Source: JBMDXB01 sp048594885 (lineage in GTDB: Bacteria; Acidobacteriota; Vicinamibacteria; Vicinamibacterales; 2-12-FULL-66-21). From it: DNA of 64,000 bases. The DNA lies in NCBI GenBank assembly GCA_048594885.1, contig JBMDXB010000162.1, forward strand, positions 27,309-91,308, given 5' to 3'. The notes under the pieces are model-generated. The model searched no databases, was not told where the DNA came from, and saw only the letters and a program-made list of their open reading frames with translations. Made by a program: the position numbers and the translations under genes. Positions 8,215 to 16,911 of this stretch are shown in pieces. The number at the start of each line of letters is the position of its first letter. Within the stretch, counting starts at the first letter, position 1.

Positions 8215-10335
8215 ATGAAGATTATTCGCACCACCACCATCATGCTGTTGATCGCTTCCTTTTTCGTGGTCGGTCCCTCGGCGCAGCAGGGTGCACAGCC
8301 TCCAGTTGCGAAGAAGGTCCCGCACACGACGAAGATCCACGGCCACACGCTCGTCGACGACTATTTCTGGATGCGCGAGAAGGCGAATCCTGAGGTCACC
8401 ACGCATCTCGAGGCGGAGAACGCTTATACCGAGCAGGTGATGGCGCCGACCAAGGCGCTGCAGGAGACGCTCTACACGGAGATGCTCGCCCGCATCAAGC
8501 AGACCGATCTCAGCGTCCCGTCGCGCATCGGTGAGTACTTCTATTACTCGCGCACCGAGGAGGGGAAGCAGTATCCGTTCATGTGCCGGCGCAAGGGCAG
8601 CATGGAAGCTGCCGAGGAGATGCTGCTCGATCTGAATCAGCTCGCCGAGGGGAAGAAGTACCTGGGGCTCGGCGCCTTCGCCGTCAGCGACGACCACAAC
8701 TGGCTGGCGTACTCGACCGATACGACCGGCTACCGGCAGTACACGCTGTTCGTCAAGGACCTCCGCACCGGCAAGCTGTCAACGGAGGCCATCGAGCGCG
8801 CCGGGTCGATCGTCTGGGCGACCGACAACAAGACGCTGTTCTACACGACGGAAGACGCCGTCTCCAAGCGCTCCGACAGGTTCTGGCGGCACGCCGTCGG
8901 CGAAAAGGGCAGCGACCTGCTCTACGAGGAGAAGGACGAGCTGTTCGACATCGGCGCCGGCCGTTCCCTCGACAAGAAGGTCATCTTCCTCACCTCATAC
9001 GCCAAGACGATGAGAGAAGTGCGGTGGCTGCCGGCGAGCGACCCGTCGGCGGCGATGAAGATCGTGCTGCCGCGCCAGGAAGGCCACGAGTACGGCGTCG
9101 CGCACTACGGCGGCACGTTCTACATCGTCACGAACCGCGGCGCGAAGAACTTCCGCGTCGTCACGGCGCCGATGGCGGATCCGGTTGAGAAGAACTGGAA
9201 GCCGTTCATCGAGCACAATCCCGCCGTCCGGATCGGCGGCCTGACGTTCTTCGCCAATCATCTCGCCGTCTCCGAGCGCGAAGGCGGCCTGCCGCACGTG
9301 CGCATCATCGACATGAAGACACGGCAGTCGCACCGGATCGCCGTGGACGAGGCGGATTCGATCATCGGCCTCTCGAACAATCCGGAGTTCGACACGACGA
9401 CGGTGCGCCTGGCCTACCAATCGATGGTGACGCCCTCGACTGTGCTCGACTACGACATGCACACGAAGCAGCGCACCGTGCTGAAGCGGCAGGAGGTGCT
9501 CGGCGGCTACGATCCGGCGCGCTACGAGGCGAAGCGCGTGTGGGCGACGGCGCGTGACAACACGAAGGTGCCGATCTCGCTCGTCTACAAGAAAGGCCTG
9601 CAGCTCGATGGCCGTGCGCCGCTGCTGCTCTACGCGTACGGCTCGTACGGCGCGTCGCAGGCGCCGACGTTCTCGTCGACGCGTCTCAGCCTGCTCGACC
9701 GCGGCGCCATCTTCGCGCTCGCCTACATCCGCGGCGGCGGTGAGATGGGAGAGGAGTGGCGCGAGCAGGGACGCATGATGCAGAAGATGAACACGTTCAA
9801 CGACTTCATCGACTGCGCCGACTTCCTGGTCAAGAGCAAATACACGTCGAGCGACCGGATCGTCATCCAGGGCGGCAGCGCCGGCGGCCTGCTCGTCGGC
9901 GCCGTCATCAACATGCGTCCGGATCTTTTCAAGGCGGCGGTCGCGCAGGTCCCGTTCGTGGACGTGGTCAACACGATGCTCGACGCCTCGCTGCCGCTCA
10001 CGACCAGCGAGTACATCGAGTGGGGGAACCCGAACAACAAGGCCGAGTTCGACTACATGATGCAGTACTCGCCCTACGACAACGTGAAGGCGCAGCCGTA
10101 TCCGGCGCTCCTGGTGCAGGTGTCGCTGAACGACAGCCAGGTGCCGTACTGGGAGGGTGCCAAGTTCGCCGCGAAGATCCGCGCGACGAAGCGCGACGCG
10201 AACCCGCTGCTCGTGAAGGCGAACATGGGCGCCGGGCACGGCGGCTCGTCGGGCCGCTACGACGCGCTGCGAGAGACCGCATTCACCTACGCGTTCATCC
10301 TTTGGCAGATGGGACTGGCCGGCGGCGGCAGCTGA
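8215..10335 (+). CDS. Exported oligopeptidase B-like S9A peptidase
   Basis: A 706-residue exported serine peptidase closest by motif to oligopeptidase B (cleavage after basic residues in short peptides). It has a signal peptide (MKIIRTTTIMLLIASFFVV...AQQ), a seven-bladed propeller domain starting with VDDYFWMRE, and a hydrolase domain. Triad: Ser555 in GGSAGG, Asp640 in SLNDSQV and His675 in GAGHGG. Oligopeptidase B hallmarks RGGGEMGEEW, FVDVVNTMLD, SEYIEWGNP and SPYDNV are all present. E. coli oligopeptidase B has no signal peptide; this one is probably periplasmic. The long upstream open frame runs through the repeat at 8113-8198, so ATG 8215 just before the signal peptide is chosen. Confidence 0.92.
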   Translation: MKIIRTTTIMLLIASFFVVGPSAQQGAQPPVAKKVPHTTKIHGHTLVDDYFWMREKANPEVTTHLEAENAYTEQVMAPTKALQETLYTEMLARIKQTDLSVPSRIGEYFYYSRTEEGKQYPFMCRRKGSMEAAEEMLLDLNQLAEGKKYLGLGAFAVSDDHNWLAYSTDTTGYRQYTLFVKDLRTGKLSTEAIERAGSIVWATDNKTLFYTTEDAVSKRSDRFWRHAVGEKGSDLLYEEKDELFDIGAGRSLDKKVIFLTSYAKTMREVRWLPASDPSAAMKIVLPRQEGHEYGVAHYGGTFYIVTNRGAKNFRVVTAPMADPVEKNWKPFIEHNPAVRIGGLTFFANHLAVSEREGGLPHVRIIDMKTRQSHRIAVDEADSIIGLSNNPEFDTTTVRLAYQSMVTPSTVLDYDMHTKQRTVLKRQEVLGGYDPARYEAKRVWATARDNTKVPISLVYKKGLQLDGRAPLLLYAYGSYGASQAPTFSSTRLSLLDRGAIFALAYIRGGGEMGEEWREQGRMMQKMNTFNDFIDCADFLVKSKYTSSDRIVIQGGSAGGLLVGAVINMRPDLFKAAVAQVPFVDVVNTMLDASLPLTTSEYIEWGNPNNKAEFDYMMQYSPYDNVKAQPYPALLVQVSLNDSQVPYWEGAKFAAKIRATKRDANPLLVKANMGAGHGGSSGRYDALRETAFTYAFILWQMGLAGGGS

Positions 10336-10401
10336 TCTCCGTTCGACGGCTTTCGCGGCGCCGAGTGGACCGAATCGGCGTTTCCTCCGTCTAACTCCAT
10401 C

Positions 10402-12864
10402 ATGGTGGAAACGTTCGTACGAGACCTCAGGCATTCGCTGCGCATGTTCGCGCAGAGTCCGGTATTCACGCTGGCGGCCATCGCCGCGCTGACGCTCGGC
10501 ATCGGCGCGAACACGGCCATCTTCTCCGTCGTCAATGCCGTGCTGCTGAAGCCGGTCGACATCCCGGATCCCGATCGAGTCGTCGCCTTCATGAACACGT
10601 CGCCGCAGGGCTCCGGCCCGGCTGCGTCGCCAGCGAAATTCTGGCACTACCGCCAGCAGCAGTCCGTCGTGCGCGACGTCTCCGCCTTCAACACCGGGAT
10701 CGTCAATTACACCGGTGGCGGATTCCCCGAACAGCTCCGCTCCGGACGCGTCACCGCGGACTTCTTCCGGCTGTTCGGCGCGCCAGTCACACTGGGCCGC
10801 ACGTTCAGCGCGGACGAAGACGCGCCCGGCGGACCCAAGCTCGTCGTCATCGGACGGTCCGTGTGGACATCGCGGTTCAACAGCGATCCCGACGTCGTTG
10901 GCAAGTCCATCTCGCTCAGCGGCGAGCCGCACACGATCGTCGGCGTGCTCGGTGAGTTCGACTTCCGGGAATTCGGTCCGGCGCCGCAGGTGTGGCTGCC
11001 ATTTCAGTTCGATCCCAACACCACCGACCAGGGCCACTACTTCCAGGCCGCGGGCCGGCTCGTCGACGGCGTGTCCCTGCAGCAGGCGCAGGCGAAGCTG
11101 CAGGCCTCGGCCGCGGATTACCGCGCGAAGTTCCCGATGGCGCTCGGTCCGAACAACAGCTTCACCGTCGAGCGGATTCGCGACGTGCTCGTGAGCGACG
11201 CGCGTGACTCGCTGCTGGTGCTCGGTGGCGCGGTGGCGTTCGTGCTGCTCATAGCCTGCGCGAACGTCGCGAACCTGCTGTTGGTGCGTGCCACCGGACG
11301 CCGACGCGAGATCGCCATCCGCGCGGCGATCGGCGGATCGCGCGGGCGCATCATTCGCCAGTTGCTCACCGAGAGCGTGCTGCTCTCGCTCGCCGGCGGC
11401 GTGCTCGGCCTCGCCTTCGGGTGGCTCGGCATTCGGGCGCTGCTCGCCGTCAATACGGCGGGCCTGCCGCGCGTCGGCGAGGACGGCGCGTTCGTCGCCA
11501 TGGACTGGCGTGTGCTCGGCTTCACGCTGCTCGTCGCGCTCGCCACCGGCCTGTTGTTCGGCCTGATTCCCGCACTGCAAGGCTCACGCACCGATCTGAC
11601 GACGACGCTGAAGGAGAGCAGCGGCCGCTCGGGCACCGGCTTCAGGCAGAACAAGATGCGGTCGGTGCTCGTCGTGACGGAGGTCGCGCTCGCGTTGGCC
11701 CTGCTCATCGGATCCGCCCTCCTCATTCGCACGGCGGTCGCGCTGACGCGCGTCGATCCGGGCTTCGACACGCACAACGTGCTGACGATGCGGATGTCGT
11801 TGACCGGGCCGAGGTTCGAGAAAGCCGAAGCGGTGGACCAGTTGATCCGCACCGGCGCCGAGCGCCTGCGCGCGCTGCCGGGCGTCGTCACCGCGAGCGC
11901 GACGTGCTGCGTGCCGCTGCAGGGCGGCTACGGTTTGCCGTTCCAGGTCGTGGGACGGCCGCTCACGGACGGCCCGTTCCACGGCGGCGGCGGGTGGACG
12001 ACCGTGTCACCCGGCTTCTTCGACGTGTTCAGGATTCCGGTGAAGCGTGGTCGCGCGTTTTCCGAGACGGACGATGCGCGCGCCACACCGGTGGCGATGA
12101 TCAACGAGGCGATGGCGCGCGAGTTCTGGCCGAATGCGGATCCGCTGAGCGATCGGCTCATCATCGGACGCGGCGTGATGCGCGAGTTCGCCGCCGAGCG
12201 CGAGCGTCAGATCGTCGGCATCGTGGCCGACACGCGCGCGTTCGGCCTCGAGCGCGAGCCCCAGCCGATGATGTTCATTCCGCAGGCGCAGGTCCCGGAC
12301 CTTGCCAACGCGCTGAATGTCAGGCTGTCGCCGATGGCGTGGGTCGTGCGCACGCATGCCGAACCGCTGTCGATGAGCAACGCCATCCAGGAGCAGCTCC
12401 GGCAGGCGACGGGCCTTCCGGTGTCCAACATCCGGCCCATGTCGGAGGTCGTGTCGCGGTCGATCTCGCGGCAGCAGTTCAACATGTGGCTGATGACGGT
12501 GTTCGGCGCCGCCGCGCTGCTGCTCGCCGCCATCGGCATCTACGGTCTGATGGCCTATTCGGTGGAGCAGCGCACGCAGGAGCTCGGCATCCGCCTCGCG
12601 CTGGGCGCGCAGGCCGCGCAGGTCAAGAACCTGGTCGTGTTCCAGGGCATGCGGCTTACGATCGTGGGCGTCGTCATTGGCGGCGCGGCGTCGTACTGGC
12701 TCGCGCGGCTGATCGCCTCGTTACTGTTCGGCGTCACGGCGCACGATGCGCTCGTTTTCGCCGGTGTGCCCGTGCTGCTGGTGTTCGTCGCGCTGCTAGC
12801 CGTGTGGATCCCGGCGCGGCGGGCGAGCCGCGTCGATCCCATCATTGCCTTGCGATATGAATAG
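10402..12864 (+). CDS. ADOP-type FtsX/MacB-like permease
   Basis: An 820-residue 'acidobacterial duplicated orphan permease'. It has two MacB_PCD/FtsX modules: an N-terminal TM helix (SPVFTLAAIAALTLGIGANTAIF), a periplasmic domain, three TM helices around residues 270-400, then a second periplasmic domain and three C-terminal TM helices ending in PARRASRVDPIIALRYE. The family resembles MacB without its ATPase domain, and no ABC ATPase gene is adjacent, so the energy source and substrate are unknown. It lacks the PadR-associated N-terminal helical prefix found in the paralogue at 24531. The start ATG 10402 matches the conserved N-terminus. The last codons and stop are tandemly duplicated as an 18-bp repeat. 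Confidence 0.93.
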   Translation: MVETFVRDLRHSLRMFAQSPVFTLAAIAALTLGIGANTAIFSVVNAVLLKPVDIPDPDRVVAFMNTSPQGSGPAASPAKFWHYRQQQSVVRDVSAFNTGIVNYTGGGFPEQLRSGRVTADFFRLFGAPVTLGRTFSADEDAPGGPKLVVIGRSVWTSRFNSDPDVVGKSISLSGEPHTIVGVLGEFDFREFGPAPQVWLPFQFDPNTTDQGHYFQAAGRLVDGVSLQQAQAKLQASAADYRAKFPMALGPNNSFTVERIRDVLVSDARDSLLVLGGAVAFVLLIACANVANLLLVRATGRRREIAIRAAIGGSRGRIIRQLLTESVLLSLAGGVLGLAFGWLGIRALLAVNTAGLPRVGEDGAFVAMDWRVLGFTLLVALATGLLFGLIPALQGSRTDLTTTLKESSGRSGTGFRQNKMRSVLVVTEVALALALLIGSALLIRTAVALTRVDPGFDTHNVLTMRMSLTGPRFEKAEAVDQLIRTGAERLRALPGVVTASATCCVPLQGGYGLPFQVVGRPLTDGPFHGGGGWTTVSPGFFDVFRIPVKRGRAFSETDDARATPVAMINEAMAREFWPNADPLSDRLIIGRGVMREFAAERERQIVGIVADTRAFGLEREPQPMMFIPQAQVPDLANALNVRLSPMAWVVRTHAEPLSMSNAIQEQLRQATGLPVSNIRPMSEVVSRSISRQQFNMWLMTVFGAAALLLAAIGIYGLMAYSVEQRTQELGIRLALGAQAAQVKNLVVFQGMRLTIVGVVIGGAASYWLARLIASLLFGVTAHDALVFAGVPVLLVFVALLAVWIPARRASRVDPIIALRYE

Positions 12865-12888
12865 GCTTGGCGATATGAATAGGCTTGG
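12853..12888. repeat. Exact 18-bp tandem duplication over the permease stop codon
   Basis: CGATATGAATAGGCTTGG occurs twice head to tail. The first copy contains the last codons and TAG of the permease. The second leads straight into the CACGGAG-type repeat, whose left end (GCTTGG) overlaps the duplicated unit. Confidence 0.9.
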
Positions 12889-13003
12889 TACACAGCGTTT
12901 GAACACGGAGAACACGGAGGACACGGAGTAACTCGTTCTTTTCCGTACAAAGACCAAATCGCTCCGTGCCCTCCGTGCGCTCCGTGTTCGAACGCGGCGT
13001 ACC
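12887..13003. repeat. CACGGAG-rich inverted repeat, copy 2
   Basis: The element has GGTAC and GTACC at its ends, then ACAGCGTTTGAACACGG facing CCGTGTTCGAACGC. ACACGGAG units on the left face CTCCGTG units on the right, and the centre contains AAAGACCAAATCGCTCCGTG. The same layout occurs at 18128-18261. It looks like a non-autonomous, MITE-like element of about 120 bp. Confidence 0.85.
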
Positions 13004-13050
13004 ATCTTGAACATCGCGCGGCCGTCGCGCTAGACTGCGCGCGATCCGCG

Positions 13051-14127
13051 ATGAAGCCCCCCCTTCAGCACGGCATCCACACCGCCACTGCCGATGATCT
13101 TCCGCGCGTGGTGGACGTCTGGGAGGCCGCGGTCCGCGCCACGCATCACTTCCTTTCCGAGGACGACATCCAGTTCTTCAAGCCGCTCGTGTGGCAGGAG
13201 CTCGCCGAGCTGCACCTCGACTGCGTCCGCGACGCGGATGGCGTCGTTGCCGGCTTCATGGCCGTCGTCGAGGACAAGATCGACGCGCTGTTCGTGGACC
13301 CGGCATGGCATCGCTCGGGCATCGGCCGCCGGCTGGTGACGTATGCGATCGAGGATCGCGCGGCGGTCCGCGTCGACGTGAACGAGCAGAACGCGCAGGC
13401 GGTGTCGTTCTACAGCCGCATGGGATTCCGCGTGGAAGGACGCTCGGAGCTCGACGCCACCGGCAGGCCGTTCCCGCTGCTGCACATGCGCTACCGCCGG
13501 CCCTATCCGAAGGAGCTGGCGTGCGCGCCGCGCTTGAGCGTCCGCCTGATGCGTGAAGCCGTCGAGTCGCTCGAGCTGCTGCTCGACGAGCTGTGCGCGG
13601 GCACCGTTCCGGGCGACACGTACGCCGCCGACGACCTCCGTACGCTCTGCGCGTCGCTCGTGGAGCGTCAGCTTCCCGCCGGCGCCGAGTGGGGCGGGCT
13701 GTGGTTCGTCGGTCCGGAAATCGAAGACGACGAGGATCTGCGTCAGCGGATGAGCGAGTACGGAACCGGCGACTTCTTCAAGGACTTCGTCGCGCGGCCA
13801 AGCGACGCCGTCATCGCGATCCTCACGCGGACGCTCGCCGACCACCCGCAGATCGCGCGGCAGATCCCACGGTACGTCGAGGTGCTACACCGCGCGCTGT
13901 CGGCCACGCGTCTCAGCCGCGATCTGCTCAGCAGGCGCGGCCTGCACGCGTTCGAGGTGCTGACCAAGGGCGGCGTGTTCGACTATCTCGCGCGCCTGTC
14001 GCACGTCGCGCCGCAGCTCGTCGCGACGAGCCGGCAGATCGTCGAGGACGCGCTCAGCGTGCGCGCGGGCGTTCCGGATGACTTGTACCACCACGTCCGA
14101 ACGCTGCAACAGGGACTGCGGCCCTGA
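13051..14127 (+). CDS. GNAT acetyltransferase fused to an unrecognised C-terminal domain
   Basis: A 358-residue protein. Residues 1-150 form a GNAT N-acetyltransferase of the YjaB-like type, with IDALFVDPAWHRSGIGRRLV as the acetyl-CoA-binding loop and ENAQAVSFYSRMGF-like helix motif (here NEQNAQAVSFYSRMGFRVEG). Residues 160-358 form a second, mostly helical region that I do not recognise: rich in Leu, Arg and acidic residues, with no Cys or metal motif, and containing GDFFKDFVARPSDAVIAILT and GLHAFEVLTKGGVFDYLARL. No signal peptide is present, so it is cytosolic. The gene stands alone behind a repeat element. A fusion of two originally separate genes by loss of a stop codon is possible. The GNAT call is firm and the substrate unknown. 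Confidence 0.82.
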   Translation: MKPPLQHGIHTATADDLPRVVDVWEAAVRATHHFLSEDDIQFFKPLVWQELAELHLDCVRDADGVVAGFMAVVEDKIDALFVDPAWHRSGIGRRLVTYAIEDRAAVRVDVNEQNAQAVSFYSRMGFRVEGRSELDATGRPFPLLHMRYRRPYPKELACAPRLSVRLMREAVESLELLLDELCAGTVPGDTYAADDLRTLCASLVERQLPAGAEWGGLWFVGPEIEDDEDLRQRMSEYGTGDFFKDFVARPSDAVIAILTRTLADHPQIARQIPRYVEVLHRALSATRLSRDLLSRRGLHAFEVLTKGGVFDYLARLSHVAPQLVATSRQIVEDALSVRAGVPDDLYHHVRTLQQGLRP

Positions 14128-14176
14128 GCTGCAGGATTGCGGATCCGTGGCGGGATTTCGGCGCTACACTAGGCGC

Positions 14177-15007
14177 GTGCTCCGACGGCGCAGTGCCGCA
14201 TTCGCAGTATTGATTGCCGCGGTCGTCCTCGCCGTGATCGACATCGGCGCGCAGCCGCCATTCCGCCGCGGCGGCCGCGTCCGCTACGACGTTCGTACGC
14301 CATCCCCGGACAGCTTCGACGGCGCCTTCAACTTCTGCCGCGCCTGGGTCCAGACGAACCGTTACGGCGACGGTGGCGGCTGGCTCGTCGACTACCCGCG
14401 CGCGGACATCAATCTCTCGATCCGCATCTCCGAGCTGACGAAGACGCACGTCAGCCGCGACTCCGCGGGAGAGCCGAACCACTTCGTCGTGCGCCTCACC
14501 TCCGACGAGCTGTTCAACTGCCCGTTCGTGATGATGACGGAGGTCGGCTCCGTCTTCTTCGACGAGGACGAGGCGGTGAAGCTGCGCGAGTACCTGCAGA
14601 AGGGCGGCTTCCTCTGGGCCGACGACTTCTGGGGCAGCTACGCCTGGGACGCGTTCTCGCAGGAGCTGCGGAAGGTGCTGCCCGAGGCGGAGTACCCGAT
14701 CGTCGATCTGCCGCTGTCGCACCCGATGTTCCGCACGCTGTTCCAGGTCGCGCGCGTGCCGCAGATCCCGTCGATCAATCACTGGGCGTCGTCGGGCACG
14801 ACCTCGGAGCGCGGCGCCGACAGCGCCGAGCCGCACGCCCGCGCCATCCTCGATGCGAAGGGCCGCCTGATGGTGCTCATCACGCACAACACCGACTTCG
14901 GCGACTCGTGGGAGCGGGAGGGAGACGACCCGCAGTACTTCTACAACTTCTCCGTCGACGGCTATGCGTTCGGCATCAACGTCCTGCTCTACGCCATGAC
15001 TCACTGA
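14177..15007 (+). CDS. DUF4159-domain exported protein
   Basis: A 276-residue protein with an N-terminal membrane anchor or signal (VLRRRSAAFAVLIAAVVLAVIDIGAQ) followed by a DUF4159 domain. Typical segments are GGWLVDYPRADINLSIRISELT, FVMMTEVGSVFF, LREYLQKGGFLWADDFWG, and a late INVLLYAMTH. DUF4159 proteins have a class I glutamine-amidotransferase-like fold and often sit beside VWA-domain and MoxR genes in surface or envelope clusters. The next gene, 7 bp downstream, is a VWFA-related protein, which fits. The longer frame from 14078 overlaps the upstream gene and precedes the signal, so GTG 14177 is preferred. A TACACT -10-like box lies 6 nt before the GTG, so a leaderless transcript is possible. 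Confidence 0.82.
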   Translation: MLRRRSAAFAVLIAAVVLAVIDIGAQPPFRRGGRVRYDVRTPSPDSFDGAFNFCRAWVQTNRYGDGGGWLVDYPRADINLSIRISELTKTHVSRDSAGEPNHFVVRLTSDELFNCPFVMMTEVGSVFFDEDEAVKLREYLQKGGFLWADDFWGSYAWDAFSQELRKVLPEAEYPIVDLPLSHPMFRTLFQVARVPQIPSINHWASSGTTSERGADSAEPHARAILDAKGRLMVLITHNTDFGDSWEREGDDPQYFYNFSVDGYAFGINVLLYAMTH

Positions 15008-15014
15008 GGCGATC

Positions 15015-16838
15015 GTGACAGCCCACCTGACCGCCTGCATCGTCGCACTCTGGTTCGTGTACGGCGCCGCGCAGCAGCCCGAGCCGTCCGCGCCGCAGTC
15101 GCAGCAGCCGCGCCCGCCCACGATCCGCACCGGCACGAACATCGTCCGCGTCGACGTCACCGTGCTGAACCGCCGCGGCGAGCCGGTGATCGACCTGGCG
15201 CGCGACGACTTCGAGGTGGAGGAGGACGGCGTGGTGCAGCCGCTGCAGGCGTTTCAGCTCGTGCGCGCCACCGGGTTTCCCGACACCGGCGACGAGCTGT
15301 CGCTGCCGATTCGATCGCCGGAGCATGCGGCGGCCGAAGCCGCGCGCGAGGACGTTCGCGTCTTCCTGATCTTCTGGGACGAATACCATCTGCACCCCTT
15401 CGGCAGCAGCATGCTGGCGCGGCAGGCGCTCGCCGACTTCGTGCTGAACGCGTTCGGGCCGCGCGATCTCGTCGCGCTGATGGATCCGCTGCTGCCGACC
15501 GACGCCATCCGGTTCACGCGCGATCGACGGTCGCTCGCCGACGCGATCGCCAGGCTGCAGGGCCGCCGCGGCGTCTACGTGCCGGCGCGCAGCGCCCTCG
15601 AGCAGGAGATGCTGGGACGGCCGCGCGACATCGAACGGATCCGGTTCGAAGTGACGATGACGGCGCTGAAGGCGGCGGCGGTGTTTCTCGGCACGCTGCG
15701 CGAGGGACGGAAGTCGATCGTGTTCGTGAGCGAGGGCTTCGGGCGCGGCGCGATGGGTCACCCGTTGCCGCGCGAGGTCGTGCGCGCCGCCAACGAGCAC
15801 AACACGGCGATCTATGCGCTCGATCCGCGAGGGCTCGGGCCGCGGCCGTCCGATATCCTGCTCGATCTCGCGAGCAGCACCGGCGGGCAGGCGTTCATCA
15901 ACACCAACGCTCCCGCCCGGCTGCTGCGGAGCGTCGTCACGCATGCGAGCGCGTACTACCTGATTGGGTATTCGGCGCAGAACAGCCCGGCGGACGGGAA
16001 GTTCCACCGGATCCGCGTGAAGGTCAAACGACCCGACCTCGAGGTCCGCGCGCGCACCGGCTACTGGGCGCCGACCGTGGGCGAGCTGACGCGGGCGCGC
16101 GCGGCGGCGGAGACACCGCAGGCGCGCCCGCTGCAGGCGGACGCGCGCGCGGCGCTGGCGGCCGCCAGTTCACGCCGCCTGATCGATCTGTGGGTCGGCT
16201 CGTCTCGAGGCGAGGGCGGCCGCGCGACCGTGACCGTGGCGTGGAGCCCGCACGAAAACGGACGCGATCCGATGTACCAGGCGAGTGCGCTGGAAGTGAC
16301 GGCAGTCGGCGCGGACGGCCGTGAGTGGTTCCAGGGTGTGCTGGACGGCCGCCACCTGTCATTCGCGGCGCCGCCGGGGCTGCTGCAGCTCAAGCTGTCG
16401 GTGCGCGACGGCGAAGGCGAGGTGCTCGAGCGCGACGTGCGCCGCATCAGCGTCCCGGATTTCTCGAGGGCGCACCTGTCGGTGAGCTCGCCGATCCTGC
16501 TGTGCGCGCGCAACGCGATGGAGTTGAAGGCGCTGCTCGCGAATCCGGACGCGCCGCCGCACATCGGCCGCGAGTTCCGCCGCAGCGAGCGCCTGCTGGT
16601 CCGCTTCGAGGTGTACGGGCCGGCGTCGGTGCCTCCCACCATCGCCGCGCGCCTGATGACGCGCGCCGGCGCGGCGCTCGTCACGCTCCCGGTGACGAAC
16701 GTCGCCGGTCGCGACGGGCGGTATCAGATCGATCTGCCGCTCGCCTCCGCCGCGCGCGGCGAGTACATGATCGCCATCGAGGTCAGCTCGGACGGCGAGC
16801 AGGTCCAATCAGTGGTACCGCTTCGAGTGGCGGGGTAA
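15015..16838 (+). CDS. VWFA-related acidobacterial exported protein
   Basis: A 607-residue exported protein. A short signal (to GAAQQ) and a Pro/Gln linker precede the conserved block IVRVDVTVLNRRGEPVIDL and DFEVEEDG (about residues 44-80). A von Willebrand A-like fold follows: VRVFLIFWDEYH, then DRRSLADAI, SIVFVSEGF, NTAIYALDPRGL and AYYLIGYS. The canonical DxSxS metal site is replaced by DEYH. The C-terminal 250 residues are a beta-rich region. The family is expanded in Acidobacteriota; function is unknown but probably protein binding at the cell surface. It is a close paralogue of the protein at 61526. GTG 15015 lies 7 bp after the DUF4159 stop. Confidence 0.88.
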   Translation: MTAHLTACIVALWFVYGAAQQPEPSAPQSQQPRPPTIRTGTNIVRVDVTVLNRRGEPVIDLARDDFEVEEDGVVQPLQAFQLVRATGFPDTGDELSLPIRSPEHAAAEAAREDVRVFLIFWDEYHLHPFGSSMLARQALADFVLNAFGPRDLVALMDPLLPTDAIRFTRDRRSLADAIARLQGRRGVYVPARSALEQEMLGRPRDIERIRFEVTMTALKAAAVFLGTLREGRKSIVFVSEGFGRGAMGHPLPREVVRAANEHNTAIYALDPRGLGPRPSDILLDLASSTGGQAFINTNAPARLLRSVVTHASAYYLIGYSAQNSPADGKFHRIRVKVKRPDLEVRARTGYWAPTVGELTRARAAAETPQARPLQADARAALAAASSRRLIDLWVGSSRGEGGRATVTVAWSPHENGRDPMYQASALEVTAVGADGREWFQGVLDGRHLSFAAPPGLLQLKLSVRDGEGEVLERDVRRISVPDFSRAHLSVSSPILLCARNAMELKALLANPDAPPHIGREFRRSERLLVRFEVYGPASVPPTIAARLMTRAGAALVTLPVTNVAGRDGRYQIDLPLASAARGEYMIAIEVSSDGEQVQSVVPLRVAG

Positions 16839-16911
16839 CAACTTCCAAGGGACCAAAGGCCAAGGACCAAACGCTAGGAGCAACACCTGTCAAATCCCAA
16901 GGAGACAGCGC
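16839..16911. other. Convergent gap with short GGACCAAA repeats
   Basis: The 73-bp gap between two convergent genes contains GGGACCAAAGGCCAAGGACC, a degenerate direct repeat of a GGACCAA unit. No clear terminator stem is seen. Confidence 0.4.
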
